Assembly: GCA_004369045.1 (NCBI GenBank)
Contig: ML213503.1
Coordinates: 2,134,712-2,198,711 of the forward strand
Origin: Heliocybe sulcata
Taxonomy: Eukaryota > Basidiomycota > Agaricomycetes > Gloeophyllales > Gloeophyllaceae
DNA: 64,000 bases
Reading direction: 5' to 3'
The notes beneath the pieces were generated by a model. The model saw only the letters and a program-made list of their open reading frames with translations. It searched no databases and had not been told where the DNA came from. Made by a program: the position numbers and the translations under genes. This document shows positions 47,343-60,404 of the stretch, piece by piece (the first letter of the stretch is position 1; the number at the start of each line of letters is the position of its first letter).

Positions 47343-49446
47343 ATGTCTGGCTTTATGCTTTCTGGACGCTTTGTACGACTACTGCCTAATAACTCTCGAA
47401 TCTCTGGTTCAAGATATGCAAGTGTTGCATCTGGTGTATCGAAACAGCCGTCTTCAAGGAGCGCGAAGATTTTACGAAGGACTGGCTATGTTGCTGCCGC
47501 GCTTGGAGGAGTTTTTGTATGGGACAGGACATTCAACGCTTCGGCGTTAACGAGGACATGCCGGACGCTATACACGGTGAGTTTCACTCGCGTTCCGTCC
47601 CATATATCCCTCAGTTTGTATGATGTCTTCTTTCTTTTATGTCTGCTCTGTTGACTTTCTGCTTCCATCCTTCGGGCACTCTCTCCACGATCGATCCCCG
47701 CCATTTCACGTAGCTGACCTTGGATCTAGTGCGGCCGCGTCGCCCTCGACTACAAGTGGAACTTCAACGCGGAGCATGGTGACGAGATCCCTAAGATCCA
47801 CCAGCGCACCGCAGAGCGCCTGTACAACCTCATTACAGCCAATGGCGGACTGTACATCAAAATCGGTACGCTTGCTTCCCTTGATTGACGTCAAATCAGT
47901 TCTGATATGCCTCTAGGACAGGCAATTGGTGCAAATGCTGCCGTTCTTCCCCCCGCCATGCAAGAGATGTTTAGCAAGCTCTTTGACGACGCCCCGCAGA
48001 TCCCATTTTCCTCCGTCAAATCCGTCATCGAAGCCCAGTTCCACAAGCCGCTAACAGGGCCGGAAGGCATCTTTGATGAATTCGAGGAACGGGCAGTCGC
48101 GAGCGCGAGTGTAGCGCAAGTGCACCGAGCCAGGCTAAAGAGTGGAGAGATCGTCGCTGTGAAGATTCAGAAGCCCGATGTCAGAAAGCAGTCAGAGTGG
48201 GATCTTGACGCATATGCCCTGGTCATTTGGTTGTACGAGAAGGCATTCGACTTGCCTGTTTACTTTACTGTTGGTGAGTGGCTTTGTTTGATTTACATGC
48301 GCTGTCTTACACCCTGTTTTAGGCTTCATCTGCGATCACCTGCGCGAGGAACTCGACTTTGAGCGGGAAGCCGGAAACGCCATCCGTACGGCAAGCTTCA
48401 TCGCTGCAGAACCGCGCCTTCGGGAGAGAGTCTACGTCCCAACAGTCTACCCTGAATACACTACAAAACTTGTCATGACAGCAGAGTGGATCGACGGTAT
48501 TCGACTGTCTGATAAGCCTGCGATTCGACGATTAATGGGGGAAGCTCGCCAGGAAGATTACACTCGCGCCTGGCCACGGCTTACATCTATACCAGCCACG
48601 ACACAGCTGCAGGGAGGCATGAAGACTGTGATGCAGTCCATGGTGGAGCTGTTCAGCGCGCAGATCTTCCGCTGGGGCTGGCTGCACTGCGACCCGCACC
48701 CTGGCAACTTCCTTGTGCGCCCGCACCCGCGCCACACAAAGCGTCCACAGCTCGTCGTCCTCGATCACGGGCTGTACGTGCACCTGTCAGACGAGTTCCG
48801 GCGCCAGTACGCTACGCTGTGGAAGTGCTTGCTCACCCAGGACTTTGATACTGTGAAGGATATTGCGAGTGCGTGGGGAATCGGGAGCCCGGATTTGTTT
48901 GCGAGCGCGACGTTGATGCGGCCGACGGGGTTGGATCGGGAGAAGTTGAAGGAGATGGAGGGTATGACGGAGTACGAGAGGAGTCAGGTTATGACGGAGA
49001 AGTTAAGGCAGTTTTTGCAGGATACGGATAAGATGCCGAAGGAGCTAATATTTATTGGGAGGAATGTTAGGTCCGTGGAGTCTGGCGTGCCTACTGCGTA
49101 TTGTCACTGACTCTACTTTAACAGACTTGTGCAAGCTAATAACCAATCCTTCGGTTCTCCGGTGAACAGATTGAAGATCATCGCCAACTGGGCGTCCGAT
49201 TCGCTTACAAAATCGCCAAACCTCACGGTCACGCAGCGGGGGAGAGAGCATGTCCTGAACGCACTGTTCAAGCTGGCGATGCTATCGCTGGACTTTGCCT
49301 TCTGGTCTCGTCGTTTGCTGCAATTAGTCTGCGGTGTTTTGGGGATCAAGAGCATCGGCTTTGAGGATGATCTGGACAGGTTTATGAGAGCGTTCGCGAA
49401 GAGTAATCTTGGGATGGATATGGCTGCTGCGTCATTCCAGGGATGA
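47343..49446 (+). CDS. ADCK/UbiB-family atypical kinase, mitochondrial (ADCK1/Mcp2-like)
   Basis: Protein of the ABC1/ADCK/COQ8 superfamily. Relatives of this subtype affect mitochondrial lipids rather than coenzyme Q directly. The N-terminus is basic (MSGFMLSGRFVRLLPNNSRI), followed by a hydrophobic segment (GYVAAALGGVFVWDRTF). Family motifs in order: LYIKIGQAIGA (the KxGQ loop), ASASVAQVHRARLKSGEIVA (the Ala-rich nucleotide loop and Lys), LREELDFEREAGNA, GWLHCDPHPGNFLVRP (catalytic Asp/Asn) and VVLDHGLYVHL (metal-binding Asp). A C-terminal helical part follows, with ELIFIGRNVR spliced to LVQANNQSFGSPVNRL. Roughly 600 aa. Introns lie near 47.58-47.73, 47.87-47.92, 48.27-48.32 and 49.08-49.13 kb. 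All catalytic motifs look intact. Confidence 0.88.
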
Positions 49447-49957
49447 TTGATGTCGTGGGGCGCAGTTAGTTATGTCTGTATTCTCAGCACGCTGCTAAGC
49501 GGGAGAGTCATGGATGTCCGCCCTGCGACGGCTCTCGATAAGGCGTACCGTATGCGTTCTCCAGATCCATGTATCTTCACCACTACACTTTCTGTCACTT
49601 TTAGATCAATTGTCATGATAGTACAAGCATTAGCAGACCACCTCCCTCACGTAGAAACAGGATTTGTAGCTCTAGACGTGGCCTAATCGATTAATCATTG
49701 CCGCACTATGTTGGCGTGCGCTCAGAAGTATTTCATCCGGGTAACGTACGGCTCTTAAGCTTCATCGTCCACCAGATGAACTGGCTGCCTTCCCTTGGGA
49801 AGTCGGTTGGCAAACTAAGAGCGCGACTTTGACACACCTACAGGATGCCAGTACTAATTTAGTTATGTTGGGCCTTGCCGCTGCGGGACGATGTAGAGCT
49901 GAGGATGATGAGCGCGAATGAAGTCATGATATGGATCTTAGCTGCCCCACCTCTCAA
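49447..49957. other. Intergenic region before the tRNA-like locus
   Basis: About 500 bases with no supported gene. A 79-codon plus-strand frame (49447-49686) directly after the ADCK stop has no features. Confidence 0.4.
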
Positions 49958-50111
49958 CGCCCCGTGGTGTAGTGGTTAGCAGCTCTAGAGTAACACACGC
50001 ACACACACACACTATACACATGCATATAAGCATTATACACCGGACCATTACTCTAGGGCCCCACCTCACAGCTACATCACAAGGCCGGCGGTTCGATTCC
50101 GGCCTGGGCGA
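49958..50111 (+). tRNA. tRNA-like gene interrupted by an AC-repeat insert; isotype undetermined
   Basis: The 5' part reads CGCCCCG, then TG and a classic A-box/D-arm (GGTGTAGTGGTTAGCA). The 3' part has a B-box/T-arm (GGTTCGATTCC) followed by CTGGGCG and A. CGCCCCG can pair with CTGGGCG at six of seven positions, giving an acceptor stem with base 50111 as discriminator. AAGGCC before the T stem suits a variable loop. Between the halves lie about 95 bases including an (AC)n run at 49992-50012, flanked by CTAGAGTAA and its exact inverse TTACTCTAG, which form a nine-base-pair stem. A normal anticodon arm cannot be built with certainty, so this may be an intron-bearing tRNA, a tRNA broken by an insertion, or a pseudogene. 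Confidence 0.5.
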
Positions 50112-50664
50112 CTGCTTTTGCTACGCTTGGAGGCCCAACATCTAAGTAAATGATGTTCGCTTTCTGTCCTTAACTGTATACATGAAAATAGTGCAAGTGT
50201 ATTAGTCTGGGAGTCATGAGCTTGCATCATTCGTGGGCACGGTAAGCGAGTGTTACTCGTGCCACCTCGCGTAGTAGGTCTCGTGATATGTCTCGTGGTC
50301 ACGAGGATGTGACAAGTGATGCACTATGGCGTAACTTTGTGACGATTTGCCATGATATTTGCCATGATTCTGCCAAGTAATCATCGAGATTCGAATCATA
50401 ATACGAGCATCCTGTAGCTTCGCATAAGGAGGATGTTGGGTGCCGACTAGGGTTCTCCCTCTCGTGTGCATTGCACAGGCAGAGTGGTTGTCCAGCAGAG
50501 TGTGAGGTTCCGCCACAGCGAGCGGAGTACACGAATGTATGCCAATCCTTGACATGAAACAGTCAATAATGCTCTCCGACGACAACATCCTCCCGTATAT
50601 ACCCTGCATTCTAAGACATCACAAAGAAGGCAGGGCTCTCAGTAAGGCAGAGAATTCGCCAGCG
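50112..50664. other. Intergenic region after the tRNA-like locus
   Basis: About 550 bases. A minus-strand frame of 118 codons (50253-50609) is open but has no recognisable domain. Confidence 0.35.
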
Positions 50665-51083
50665 TCATTCAAGATCGTAGCAGCCCTCAGGCATGCGCTC
50701 GGATTCAGTACTGTCAGAGATATCCGTCGAGCCTGGGGACCTGAAATGCGGGACACAACAGGAAGAATCAAGGATCCTTGGTGACCGGACCTCAGGATGA
50801 GGTACCTCGACTTGGGTAGCGATAGCGAAGGCGAACATCAAGCCCGGCAGTCTTCGCAAAGAGAAGAACCGATTGTCGTCCGGATACCAGACGCATAGGT
50901 GGGAGGTGGAGCAGCACACCGTCTCCATCCACGACAAAGATAGGACACAACTTGCGGCATGAAAGGTTCGCTAGGACTGTACTCCCGTACGAAAAACAGG
51001 TCCACGCATGCCACAAATATCATGGAGAGTAGCTCGAGTGGCGGCCGGTGTATGGGAGGTGTGGGTCTTTCGGTATGGCCCAT
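50665..51083 (-). pseudogene. Probable F-box-like gene remnant
   Basis: A minus-strand frame from 51083 reads PPIHRPPLELLSMIFVACVD, then VVSYLCRGWRRCAAPPP, which fits the F-box-like pattern of Agaricomycete genes (PPELLSxIF, then a VCRxWR element). It stops after about 80 residues, and the neighbouring frames (50665-50937, 50792-51016) add only short hydrophobic pieces without leucine-rich repeats. No upstream exon with the usual coiled-coil leader is evident. It could be a decayed copy or an unresolved multi-exon gene. Confidence 0.4.
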
Positions 51084-51407
51084 TTCTCCTTTCTATGCTA
51101 GACGTTCAGTTTGTACAGAGGAGTAAACTCTTGATCGCATACGGGAGAGCATGGGACATAGCTATGTTCGTTAAGTACGGCAGAGAACTGGGTGATCCCT
51201 TCCATAGAACTGGGACAATCCTCTGCAGGCAACTCCTCCAAAGGAGTAGAAATGAAAGCGATCGAACAGTAGTAGGATGAGAATCGAGGCTCGGTTCAGC
51301 TTGATCGTCCTGTAGATCTCGGCTTTTCCCATTCATGCTTGCACTTAGCCGCCGGCCTCGATCTTTCCTCCTGCACATGCGTTTCTCTTTGCCTACTCAA
51401 GTCCAAA
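51084..51407. other. Promoter region of the RIO2 gene
   Basis: About 320 bases upstream of RIO2. Nothing coding is supported. It lies between the divergent F-box remnant and RIO2. Confidence 0.4.
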
Positions 51408-53349
<1,942 letters not shown>

Positions 53350-53496
53350 GCAGGTCCGATTCCATGGTAGTGTGTTGTATGTGTTTGCTCTTGTATATAG
53401 TGCATTGGTATACATTGGTTTCCTCTAAACAAGACAAGTACGAGAGATCGTGGGTCACAACATGAGCGATAACGGTAATCTAAGAACAGAGCCAGG

Positions 53497-55542
53497 TTAT
53501 TGCACCGTCTGCGGAGAATCATTGACATTAACGGCCTCATCCTTGGCTACTGTCTTTTCAATGTCCTTGTTCCCGTCAGCAGGATCTTGCGCTATGGTCC
53601 CTCCAACCGAATCAGAGTCCCTGCCAGGTGATCCCTTCTCTGCGTCCGAAGCACCAGTGGCACCACGCTCGCTCGCTTCAACGACGCTCTTTCTCGCCTC
53701 CCATCCGCCCTCCCACCCGATCCAAGTTTTAAGCCCGCAGTGAGGCCCACGGAGGAAGAGAATTGCCAACTGCCAGCCGCAGAGAGCAAGGGACAATCCC
53801 GCCGATGCTCGCCAGCCGTGCTCGACAAAAACCTTGGTACCTACTGAGGTACCTATAACTTGACCTATGAAAAGCTAGGCAAGAGTTAGCGAGCACTCTA
53901 CAGATGTCCGGCATAGACGTAACTTACCATGATGACCAAGACAGCGTTGAGGCGAGCTCGAGCGGAAGCATCGATTCTGCATAATATATGATTAATAGAG
54001 TGGCCGCTGATCAGGGGATATAGCACCCACCCCCAGACTGCCGTTGTCAGAGACACTTGCTGCATCTGGCGGAAGCTATCGATCCCGAAACATGCGACGA
54101 TGATGGCTCCGACATTGATGCCTCCGGCGCCGGTTTGGATGGCTTGCGACAGGGTGAGGAAGAGAGTAGACACTAATGTCGCGTACCAGGGCACGAGTCT
54201 ATCGGTGAGGCGACCAAGGACGGGACCCATGGCTACGCCGAACATGCCGACAAGGCCGAACAGTCCGATGTCAAGGCTAGGAAATGGGACAAGAAATGAG
54301 TATATGCGTGCAATATATGCGGTAAAATACGGCACGCACGTCGAGTAATAGTAAGGCGGGCCTCCAAGGAGGAACGTCAACGTTACCCAGAAGCTCGTGA
54401 ATACGGCGCTGGATGCAATGTTGATTAAACAGGCCTGAATAAGCAACGGCTCGGTAACGGTGAATTTAGCCATCGTCCAGAGGATCTTGAGATACGTCAG
54501 GTCCTGGTTCCGAGCAGGATAGTCGGGCAGAAGGAAGTAGAAGAGTGCGAGCACGGCGGCTTGCGCGCCGATAGCCATGTAATACACGACGCGCCACGAG
54601 GTGAATTGAGCAATGATGCCCGCTAGCACGCGAGCGAGGAGGATGCCGAAGAGGAGGCCGGAGAGGACGACTGAGATCGCCGACGCTTTGCGCTCCGGGG
54701 GAGCGAGGTCGGCTGCTAGTGGCATGAGCACCATCGGTGTGACGGTGAAGACGCCGACCAGGAAGCTTAGCGCTTCGAAGACGGCGAGGGATTTCGTTAT
54801 TGCGAGTCCTATGGTTAGAGTTCCGGAACAGACAACCAGTAAGAGGATGAGGGGCCGGCGGCGGACGAGATCGCCCAGTGGTGAGATGAAGAGAAGGCCT
54901 GTTGCATAGCTGGTCTGAAGTATGAGCAGATTCTACCCGAGTGGTGCGACGGCAGACGAACCCGGCTTGGATCAGTGTTGGGATACTGTTCAAATGATCA
55001 GTTCAGCCGTTGTATTATGTCGGTGGAGAATAATGAAAACGCGGATACGGAGCGCAGAAACTCCTAGGGACGAGTCTATCATCGATCTCCTCCCCTCATC
55101 CGCAGGGCACCTCACATAGCCGACATCGCGCTCTACGAGGCGAAAGGCTGCTCCGTATCGTCGATATCAACCAAGCTAGAATTCGAAAACTCACTTTGAC
55201 ACTTCAGTGTAGGAGACTCCAAATGCTTTTGAAAGCTGGACTGGAAAACGGTCCACTTCAATCCCCCGTTACGAAGTGCGCGCAATGGTACCCACTTAGT
55301 ATAGGTTGACAGTAATACAGGTTAGTGACGACTGGCGCAGAAAGATCAGAACTTAATGTCTGTATGACAAGCACCCATCACTTACTAAAAGTGCTTCCGA
55401 AACCAAATGTTATGTTGAGTAAGAGCGTAAACTTGATGGGATTTGCAGGGTCGTGGCGGAGTCGTCTCGGTATGGGCAGGAAACCCAAGTCTTTCGTGAT
55501 GACAACCTCAGCAGTGTCTTCTGCTTCTGCTGGGACCGCCAT
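53497..55542 (-). CDS. Major facilitator superfamily transporter (DHA1-like)
   Basis: Twelve-helix proton-driven transporter of the plasma membrane; substrate unknown. The start at 55542 gives MAVPAEAEDTAEVVITKDLG, a hydrophilic N-terminus. Helix 1 is FTLLLNITFGFGST, spliced to VVTNLYYCQPIL. Next come VQLSKAFGVSYTEVSK and NSIPTLIQAG, then the MFS motif A region (YATGLLFISPLGDLVRRRPL). LLLVVCSGTLTIGLAITKSL and FLVGVFTVTPMVLMPLAADL follow, then ASAISVVLSGLLFGILLARV and the later helices down to LIGQVIGTSVGTKVFVEHGW and LCGWQLAILFLRG. The C-terminal 70 residues are cytosolic, Glu/Asp/Ser-rich. The G-D-x-x-x-R-R-R pattern in the helix 2-3 loop is intact. About nine introns. Bacterial and fungal relatives export sugars or drugs; no substrate can be assigned. 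Confidence 0.85.
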
Positions 55543-58500
55543 GTCGTGGTCCTCGCCGAGAAACGAAAACGGCGGATTGAGCCACACCACTGTGCGCCCA
55601 TCCAAGAATATGGCGGAATCTTACTCATGCTGTAGATAGAATAAGTCGAGGGAGCCAATCAGAGCGACGCGGCGGGCCGTGTTGCACGGCGTCCCGCGCA
55701 CGTGTCTTAATATGTCCAATGGGAAATTTCTTCTGTAATTCCCATTTTCCTGTCCTTCGCGCTTGTCGGGCTCCGCTGCGAGCTTCGCCATGTCCGCTCT
55801 CCGAATCTCGTACTCGGTGTAAGAACCGCTCTTGGTGCCTCGGAGATGCTAAACAGATACCTCCTTAAACGCCGTCAGGTTAAGGTTTCCTTGAGCCTGT
55901 CGCCGCTATTCGCACCTTCAGCATCTTCCGGGATGCTCAGTATACAGGCCACGATTCAAATGGAGTCTATCGGAGCCACGCAAACAAATGCTGAAACCGT
56001 GTATGGCTCAATTACCAGTACAATGCCCAAGGCCCTCGTACGTACGATTATACTGTGCCACCCCCTTGGATAAATGACCATCTCATGTTTTGTCCACCTA
56101 AGTTGGCCCTGTCCTTTTAGGCTGTGGGTAATGGATAGCACACGAAACATGTAGACGGCATAAACACGGTCCTGATCCACTACCTGCGCTTCTTTCGGCC
56201 GGGATACTGTGACCCGGGATGAGACCCTCCGAGAACTCGCACATTATGGTACTTTTTGTTCAATAGAGACTTTTTCTGAGTTTTGACTGACCTGCAGTCT
56301 TCTTGGAGAGTCAGACGCATTCAAGCCCGGTGCACCAGCCCGGGGTCGCCCTTCAGCTGGGTTGATGTCCGGGCCCACTATCTACCTCCCCTCTATATCC
56401 CGGTGGCTCGGCGCATTAGTCGCGTCTGCTGTATCCCGGAGCAGTTAATCAAGGTCATCCCTTCGCATTACATCTCCGCGTCCCCGTCGGTCTTCTCATG
56501 GAGGAGCTGTATTGCGGTAGGTACCGGGCCATCCTGTACGTCTTCAATATTCAATCCTGAAATCGCTCCTCTAATCCCATCCACTGAATTAAATGTTATT
56601 TGCTTGTACGCGACGTGCTGCCCGCGCCGCATTGCCCTTCTCGATTTCTCTCACTGCCCATGAAATCACGGCGATTGAGGGAAACGCCTCGAACGGTATA
56701 TGTTCGGATCCTCGACCCCCGATGTTGCCGGAATACGCAAGCTGTAATGACTCGGTCGCCGTCAATACACTATATAGAAGCTTTTACCAGCGGCCGGCCT
56801 CTCCAGCTTGATACAGGCTATGTCGCCACGGGCTGCGTCATCCCTATAGTCTGTCTATGCTCATTTCCACCTCGCTGTATTCAATGAAGAGGGGAGTGGG
56901 AACATGCGCAGCGCGCCGTCAAGTCGGTTTCCCTTCAGACTACAAGCCCGCCCACCGGTCAGGGACTAGCTGCGTACCCTATTCTGGACTGGTTCCACCA
57001 GAAGAACTGACCGTCGTCGTCAGTACATGACACTGACCATGCGGTCCCAGATACATTTCGGTTAGCCTTTACTTTGAACTTCATTGTACAACACATAACT
57101 GGAGTAGCTGGTGCTTCCGGGTTCTGGTGTCTCCTCGGAGACCTAGGATGTTGCCATCCCAGCTGGCGTCATGTCCTCTGGTCCGCAATAATGGAGGGCC
57201 CTTGTCCGGTTCTGCACCGGCCTTGCGGACAGTCTAATTGGCCTAGTGATGCTTATGTGAACCCACTAACTGGATTCCAGTTCCGGGTGGAGAAGGTTGC
57301 GTCCTCCAGCGGTTCCGAGAGGATCAGCGTGTATCCAGACCATTGCTCGCGACTTTGTATCATCCGAGGGTGGTCACGGGGCCTCGCAGACCGCCGCCTT
57401 GTCAGATCACGATATGTGAGTTTATTGACTGTAGGTCCGTCTGGAGACATCGGATCCTTACGCGTTAGGCACCGATCGAGTCGTTGGGGTTTGGCGTCTG
57501 AATTTCCAGGTAAATATCCGGGATTCTGTTGCGCATGGTAAACGCATTAAATATGATTAAAATGGAGGATTAAGGTGTGGTACTACTACGTTGTATCTGC
57601 CTACGAATACTATGGTACGCAAAGGGGTATTTGATTGACATGGCTTACGGCATTGCAATGGAGAGAAGTCGATCGCTCAATATTTCCACAACACCGTCGG
57701 CAACACCCGTCAGCAGATCTCACTACAAATCCGGAAATCAGATTCTCAGATCGCGTTGATTTCGCAGCCAGATCGAAAGTGGGACTACTTACAAGTACGG
57801 CTGGCTCTTTCACAGAATCACTCTCGATCGCAGGTCGTGCTCCTTTCACCTGTCTTCGGACATCTCGGTGAAGGCGAAGCACAAGAGGGTAGGATCCGGC
57901 ACCCTCCTAGTAAATTGGGCATAGTAATATTTGATATCTATGCGCATGAAGTTGCCAGTGTTCCCGGGACGACGCAATGACGCGGCTTGCCCGCGTGTAT
58001 TCGCCATGACGAGGCAGAAGCGATTTATGCCGCACAAAGAAGCATTTAGTAGCAGGCCGTAGCTCGCAAGGGCGGTTCCGGAGGCCTGAGAGTGCGTCTG
58101 GTCCGACAGACGATGGGAAGGAGGTGACGCTGTCCTGGATGTGCATGAATCGAGAGAACGAGAGAGCGACTTCCTCCGCTCGGAGTGGCGAGATCGCAAG
58201 TACCCCAGATCCATCGGTTCCCTCCGGCACCTGTCCAGCAACATTAGGCTTGGATAACCGACAGAGATTGAGGAATAGCAGTGCCCTCTGGGCGCCGAGT
58301 CTAATTGAGTTCAAGGGGCGTTTCGTCAAGCAAGCTTGGTAGCGAGTATTGCAGGCCAGCGTCTTTGCCGACACCTGTATACGTTCCAGAAACGCCTGAA
58401 GCTGGAGGAGTATTCCAACAAGATCCAAGCACAGATAAATGAGATCGAGACGAACGAGTAAAGCCGGCGTGCCGGGACCAAATCTGGCAAGACTTGAAGT

Positions 58501-59032
58501 GGTCTGGGTCGGAAGCCATCTGGGGCAGGAACGCCCTTCATCCATCGAAGATCCACCGTCACAACCAACGCAAGAAACGCAATCGCCACCGGCGGCAAGT
58601 GATAATCAATAATGATTAGGTTATTGGGTCAGGGCAACTCCCCGCTGCTGGGGGCACAGTTCTCCGGAAACGAAAGGGAGGGGCCGCGACTGGGAACGTT
58701 CGGTAGGTCACGCACGGTCTCACGCTATAGCAATTAATCACAAGACGTTCACTCCCGGGCAGCCATGAGCACATGGTAAATCATTAGGTTATGCGTACGT
58801 TGAAGGCCCTGCGGTGGAGACATGAGGCCACCATGAGTTCTAGATCGAGGGCAATACAAGCCATTACTGTAACGGCGGGCATACCTAGGCTGAGGCACAC
58901 TGCAAGTACTGAACAACAATTGCCGACGATAAAGGACATAGCCGGACTTTCCTGCAACAGGTGGAAGGCGTAGCAGACAGAAAAATACACACACCAACCA
59001 GGCGCCTCCCTCGTACAGCGATTTGCAAGTAG
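55543..59032. other. Gene-poor interval; minus-strand hydrophobic fragments in the second half
   Basis: About 3.5 kb without a gene that I can defend. From 55.5 to 57.0 kb only short frames occur. On the minus strand several hydrophobic stretches appear in different frames: AMSFIVGNCCSVLAVCLSLG followed by MPAVTVMACIALDLELMVAS (58.8-58.95 kb), PPVAIAFLALVVTV (58.56 kb), YSFVSISFICAWILLEY (58.44 kb) and ASYGLLLNASLCGINRFCLV (58.0 kb). A hydrophilic minus-strand frame lies at 57253-57450. This looks like a multi-exon membrane-protein gene, or its remains, but I could not join the parts with consistent phase. Confidence 0.35.
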
Positions 59033-59347
59033 TTATGGCGTATAATATTCGCAGATGGTACAGGTGAGTCCCAGGATATGACGACAGATACACCGATAGA
59101 ACGTACGAGAGCGCCTCCGCCACGACGCATGCGCACCGCCCTCCTCCAAAATCACCGGGCTCGTATGTTGTTCTAGAAAGAACGCAGAAGACGGAAAGGA
59201 ATCGATGAGGTCCGGATATACGGGGTAAGGAAGGAAAGCGTCACGTATGTAGGCTGGCTTGAGCGGATTAGTCTTGTCTGGCGCGATCGGCTGGCGTTTC
59301 TTGTACTTGGCCGCGCAGACGAGGTGCGTATAGTAGGATGCAGACAT
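59033..59347 (-). other. Uncertain minus-strand open frame downstream of the SPF30-like gene
   Basis: A 104-codon frame starting MSASYYTHLVCAAKYKKRQP with KPAYIRDAFLPYPVYPDLID. Its composition looks more like coding DNA than the neighbouring frames, and it could be a first exon for the hydrophobic fragments further along the minus strand. No domain is recognised. Confidence 0.25.
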
Positions 59348-59418
59348 GGCATACGGTGCTGGACAGGCAAGTCAGATAGCGTGTCGTTGAGCGGATCGTA
59401 CGACCCACCTCGAAGGTA

Positions 59419-60211
59419 TTAATCGGCAGATCCGTCAGCCTGGAACTTGTGCTTGCCTTGCAAATGCACGGGCGTCATGCCCTTGCCACTGCCAGTGACG
59501 CCAACTACAGCAACCAACCCAAGTCAGACAACAACAGCCAACGCAATCCACCCCACCAGAACGACGCATACCTTTCCCAAGCGGGTTATCCGGCGTCTTG
59601 AATATACTAGTCCCAGACACCCCCGCAATATTAATCCCCTTCCTCTCCGCCTTCTTCGCAAACTTCTGCCACGTCGCCTGCTTCTGCGTCTGCTCCTTCG
59701 CCTTCGCCGCCTTCACCTCCAACTTCTTCTCATTCTTCTTCTTCTTCTTCTCCCGCTCCTCCTCCTCCGCCCTCGTCAGCTTGCGCTTCAACGACGACGC
59801 CGACGGCCCGCTCGCGCTGTAATTCGCCGGCAGCGGCTTCAACGACGGCCCGTCCACAAGCTCCGTGTTGTTGTACCCCTTGAACACGATACTGTACACC
59901 CGCTTCTCCGCGGACCCCCCGACCGAGATGACTTTCGCAGGATACCACTGCCCGTCGCCCGAGTACTTGGCCAAGCACTCGTCGCCCGCGCTCCAGACGT
60001 GCGCGTTCAGGCTCGCGTGAGCGTGCTTCCGAGATTCCGACTTGGAAGAAGCAGATGCCTCCGCTTGAGCAAGCGCGGCCTGCGTCAGGCTGATGAGCTC
60101 TTTAAGTTCCTCTCGGAGCGATGACAATTCGGTGTTCGTCGGGTCCGCCTGAAGCGCGAGTTCAACTTGGGAGAGCTGGACTTGGTAAGTCTCAAGGTCG
60201 GCCTTTTCCAT
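59419..60211 (-). CDS. Tudor-domain splicing factor SPF30-like (SMNDC1)
   Basis: Nuclear factor related to SMN, which helps the U4/U6-U5 tri-snRNP join the prespliceosome. Exons 59572-60211 and 59419-59504 sum to 242 codons (241 aa), close to the usual length. The N-terminal helix is MEKADLETYQVQLSQVELAL, then ELSSLREELKELISLTQAAL. The Tudor domain reads HVWSAGDECLAKYSGDGQWY, PAKVISVGGSAEKRVYSIVF and KGYNNTELVDGPSLKPLP, with the aromatic residues expected for dimethyl-arginine binding. A Lys/Glu-rich helix follows (EEEREKKKKKNEKKLEVKAA), then TWQKFAKKAERKGINIAGVS and SIFKTPDNPLGK, spliced to VGVTGSGKGMTPVH. The C-terminus ends KHKFQADGSAD. The intron donor is GTATGC. Confidence 0.88.
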
Positions 60212-60404
60212 CGCGTAACAGTCGGCTCAGAAATCTCTAGCTGGAAGGGACAAAGTGTGGCAAGACGAGGGACCAAGTCAGGCCTGACCGCAAGTCTCCG
60301 TGAAGCGTGGAAATACTCCGGTCATTCCCGCAGCCTATCACAGGCCGCTTTCGCCTCCAAAACCGCAGTTCTGCTTACTCCTGAGTCTGCATATCCGGCC
60401 TTGG

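Noticed and set aside
49980-50050. AC dinucleotide run as a stand-alone microsatellite or transposon trace
   Set aside because: It sits between the two halves of a tRNA-like structure, so it is described with that locus. No target-site duplication or terminal repeat of a transposon was seen.
57907-59137. STE3-type pheromone receptor call on the minus strand
   Set aside because: Some hydrophobic segments resemble such a receptor, but key loops and a consistent exon chain could not be found, so no receptor is annotated.
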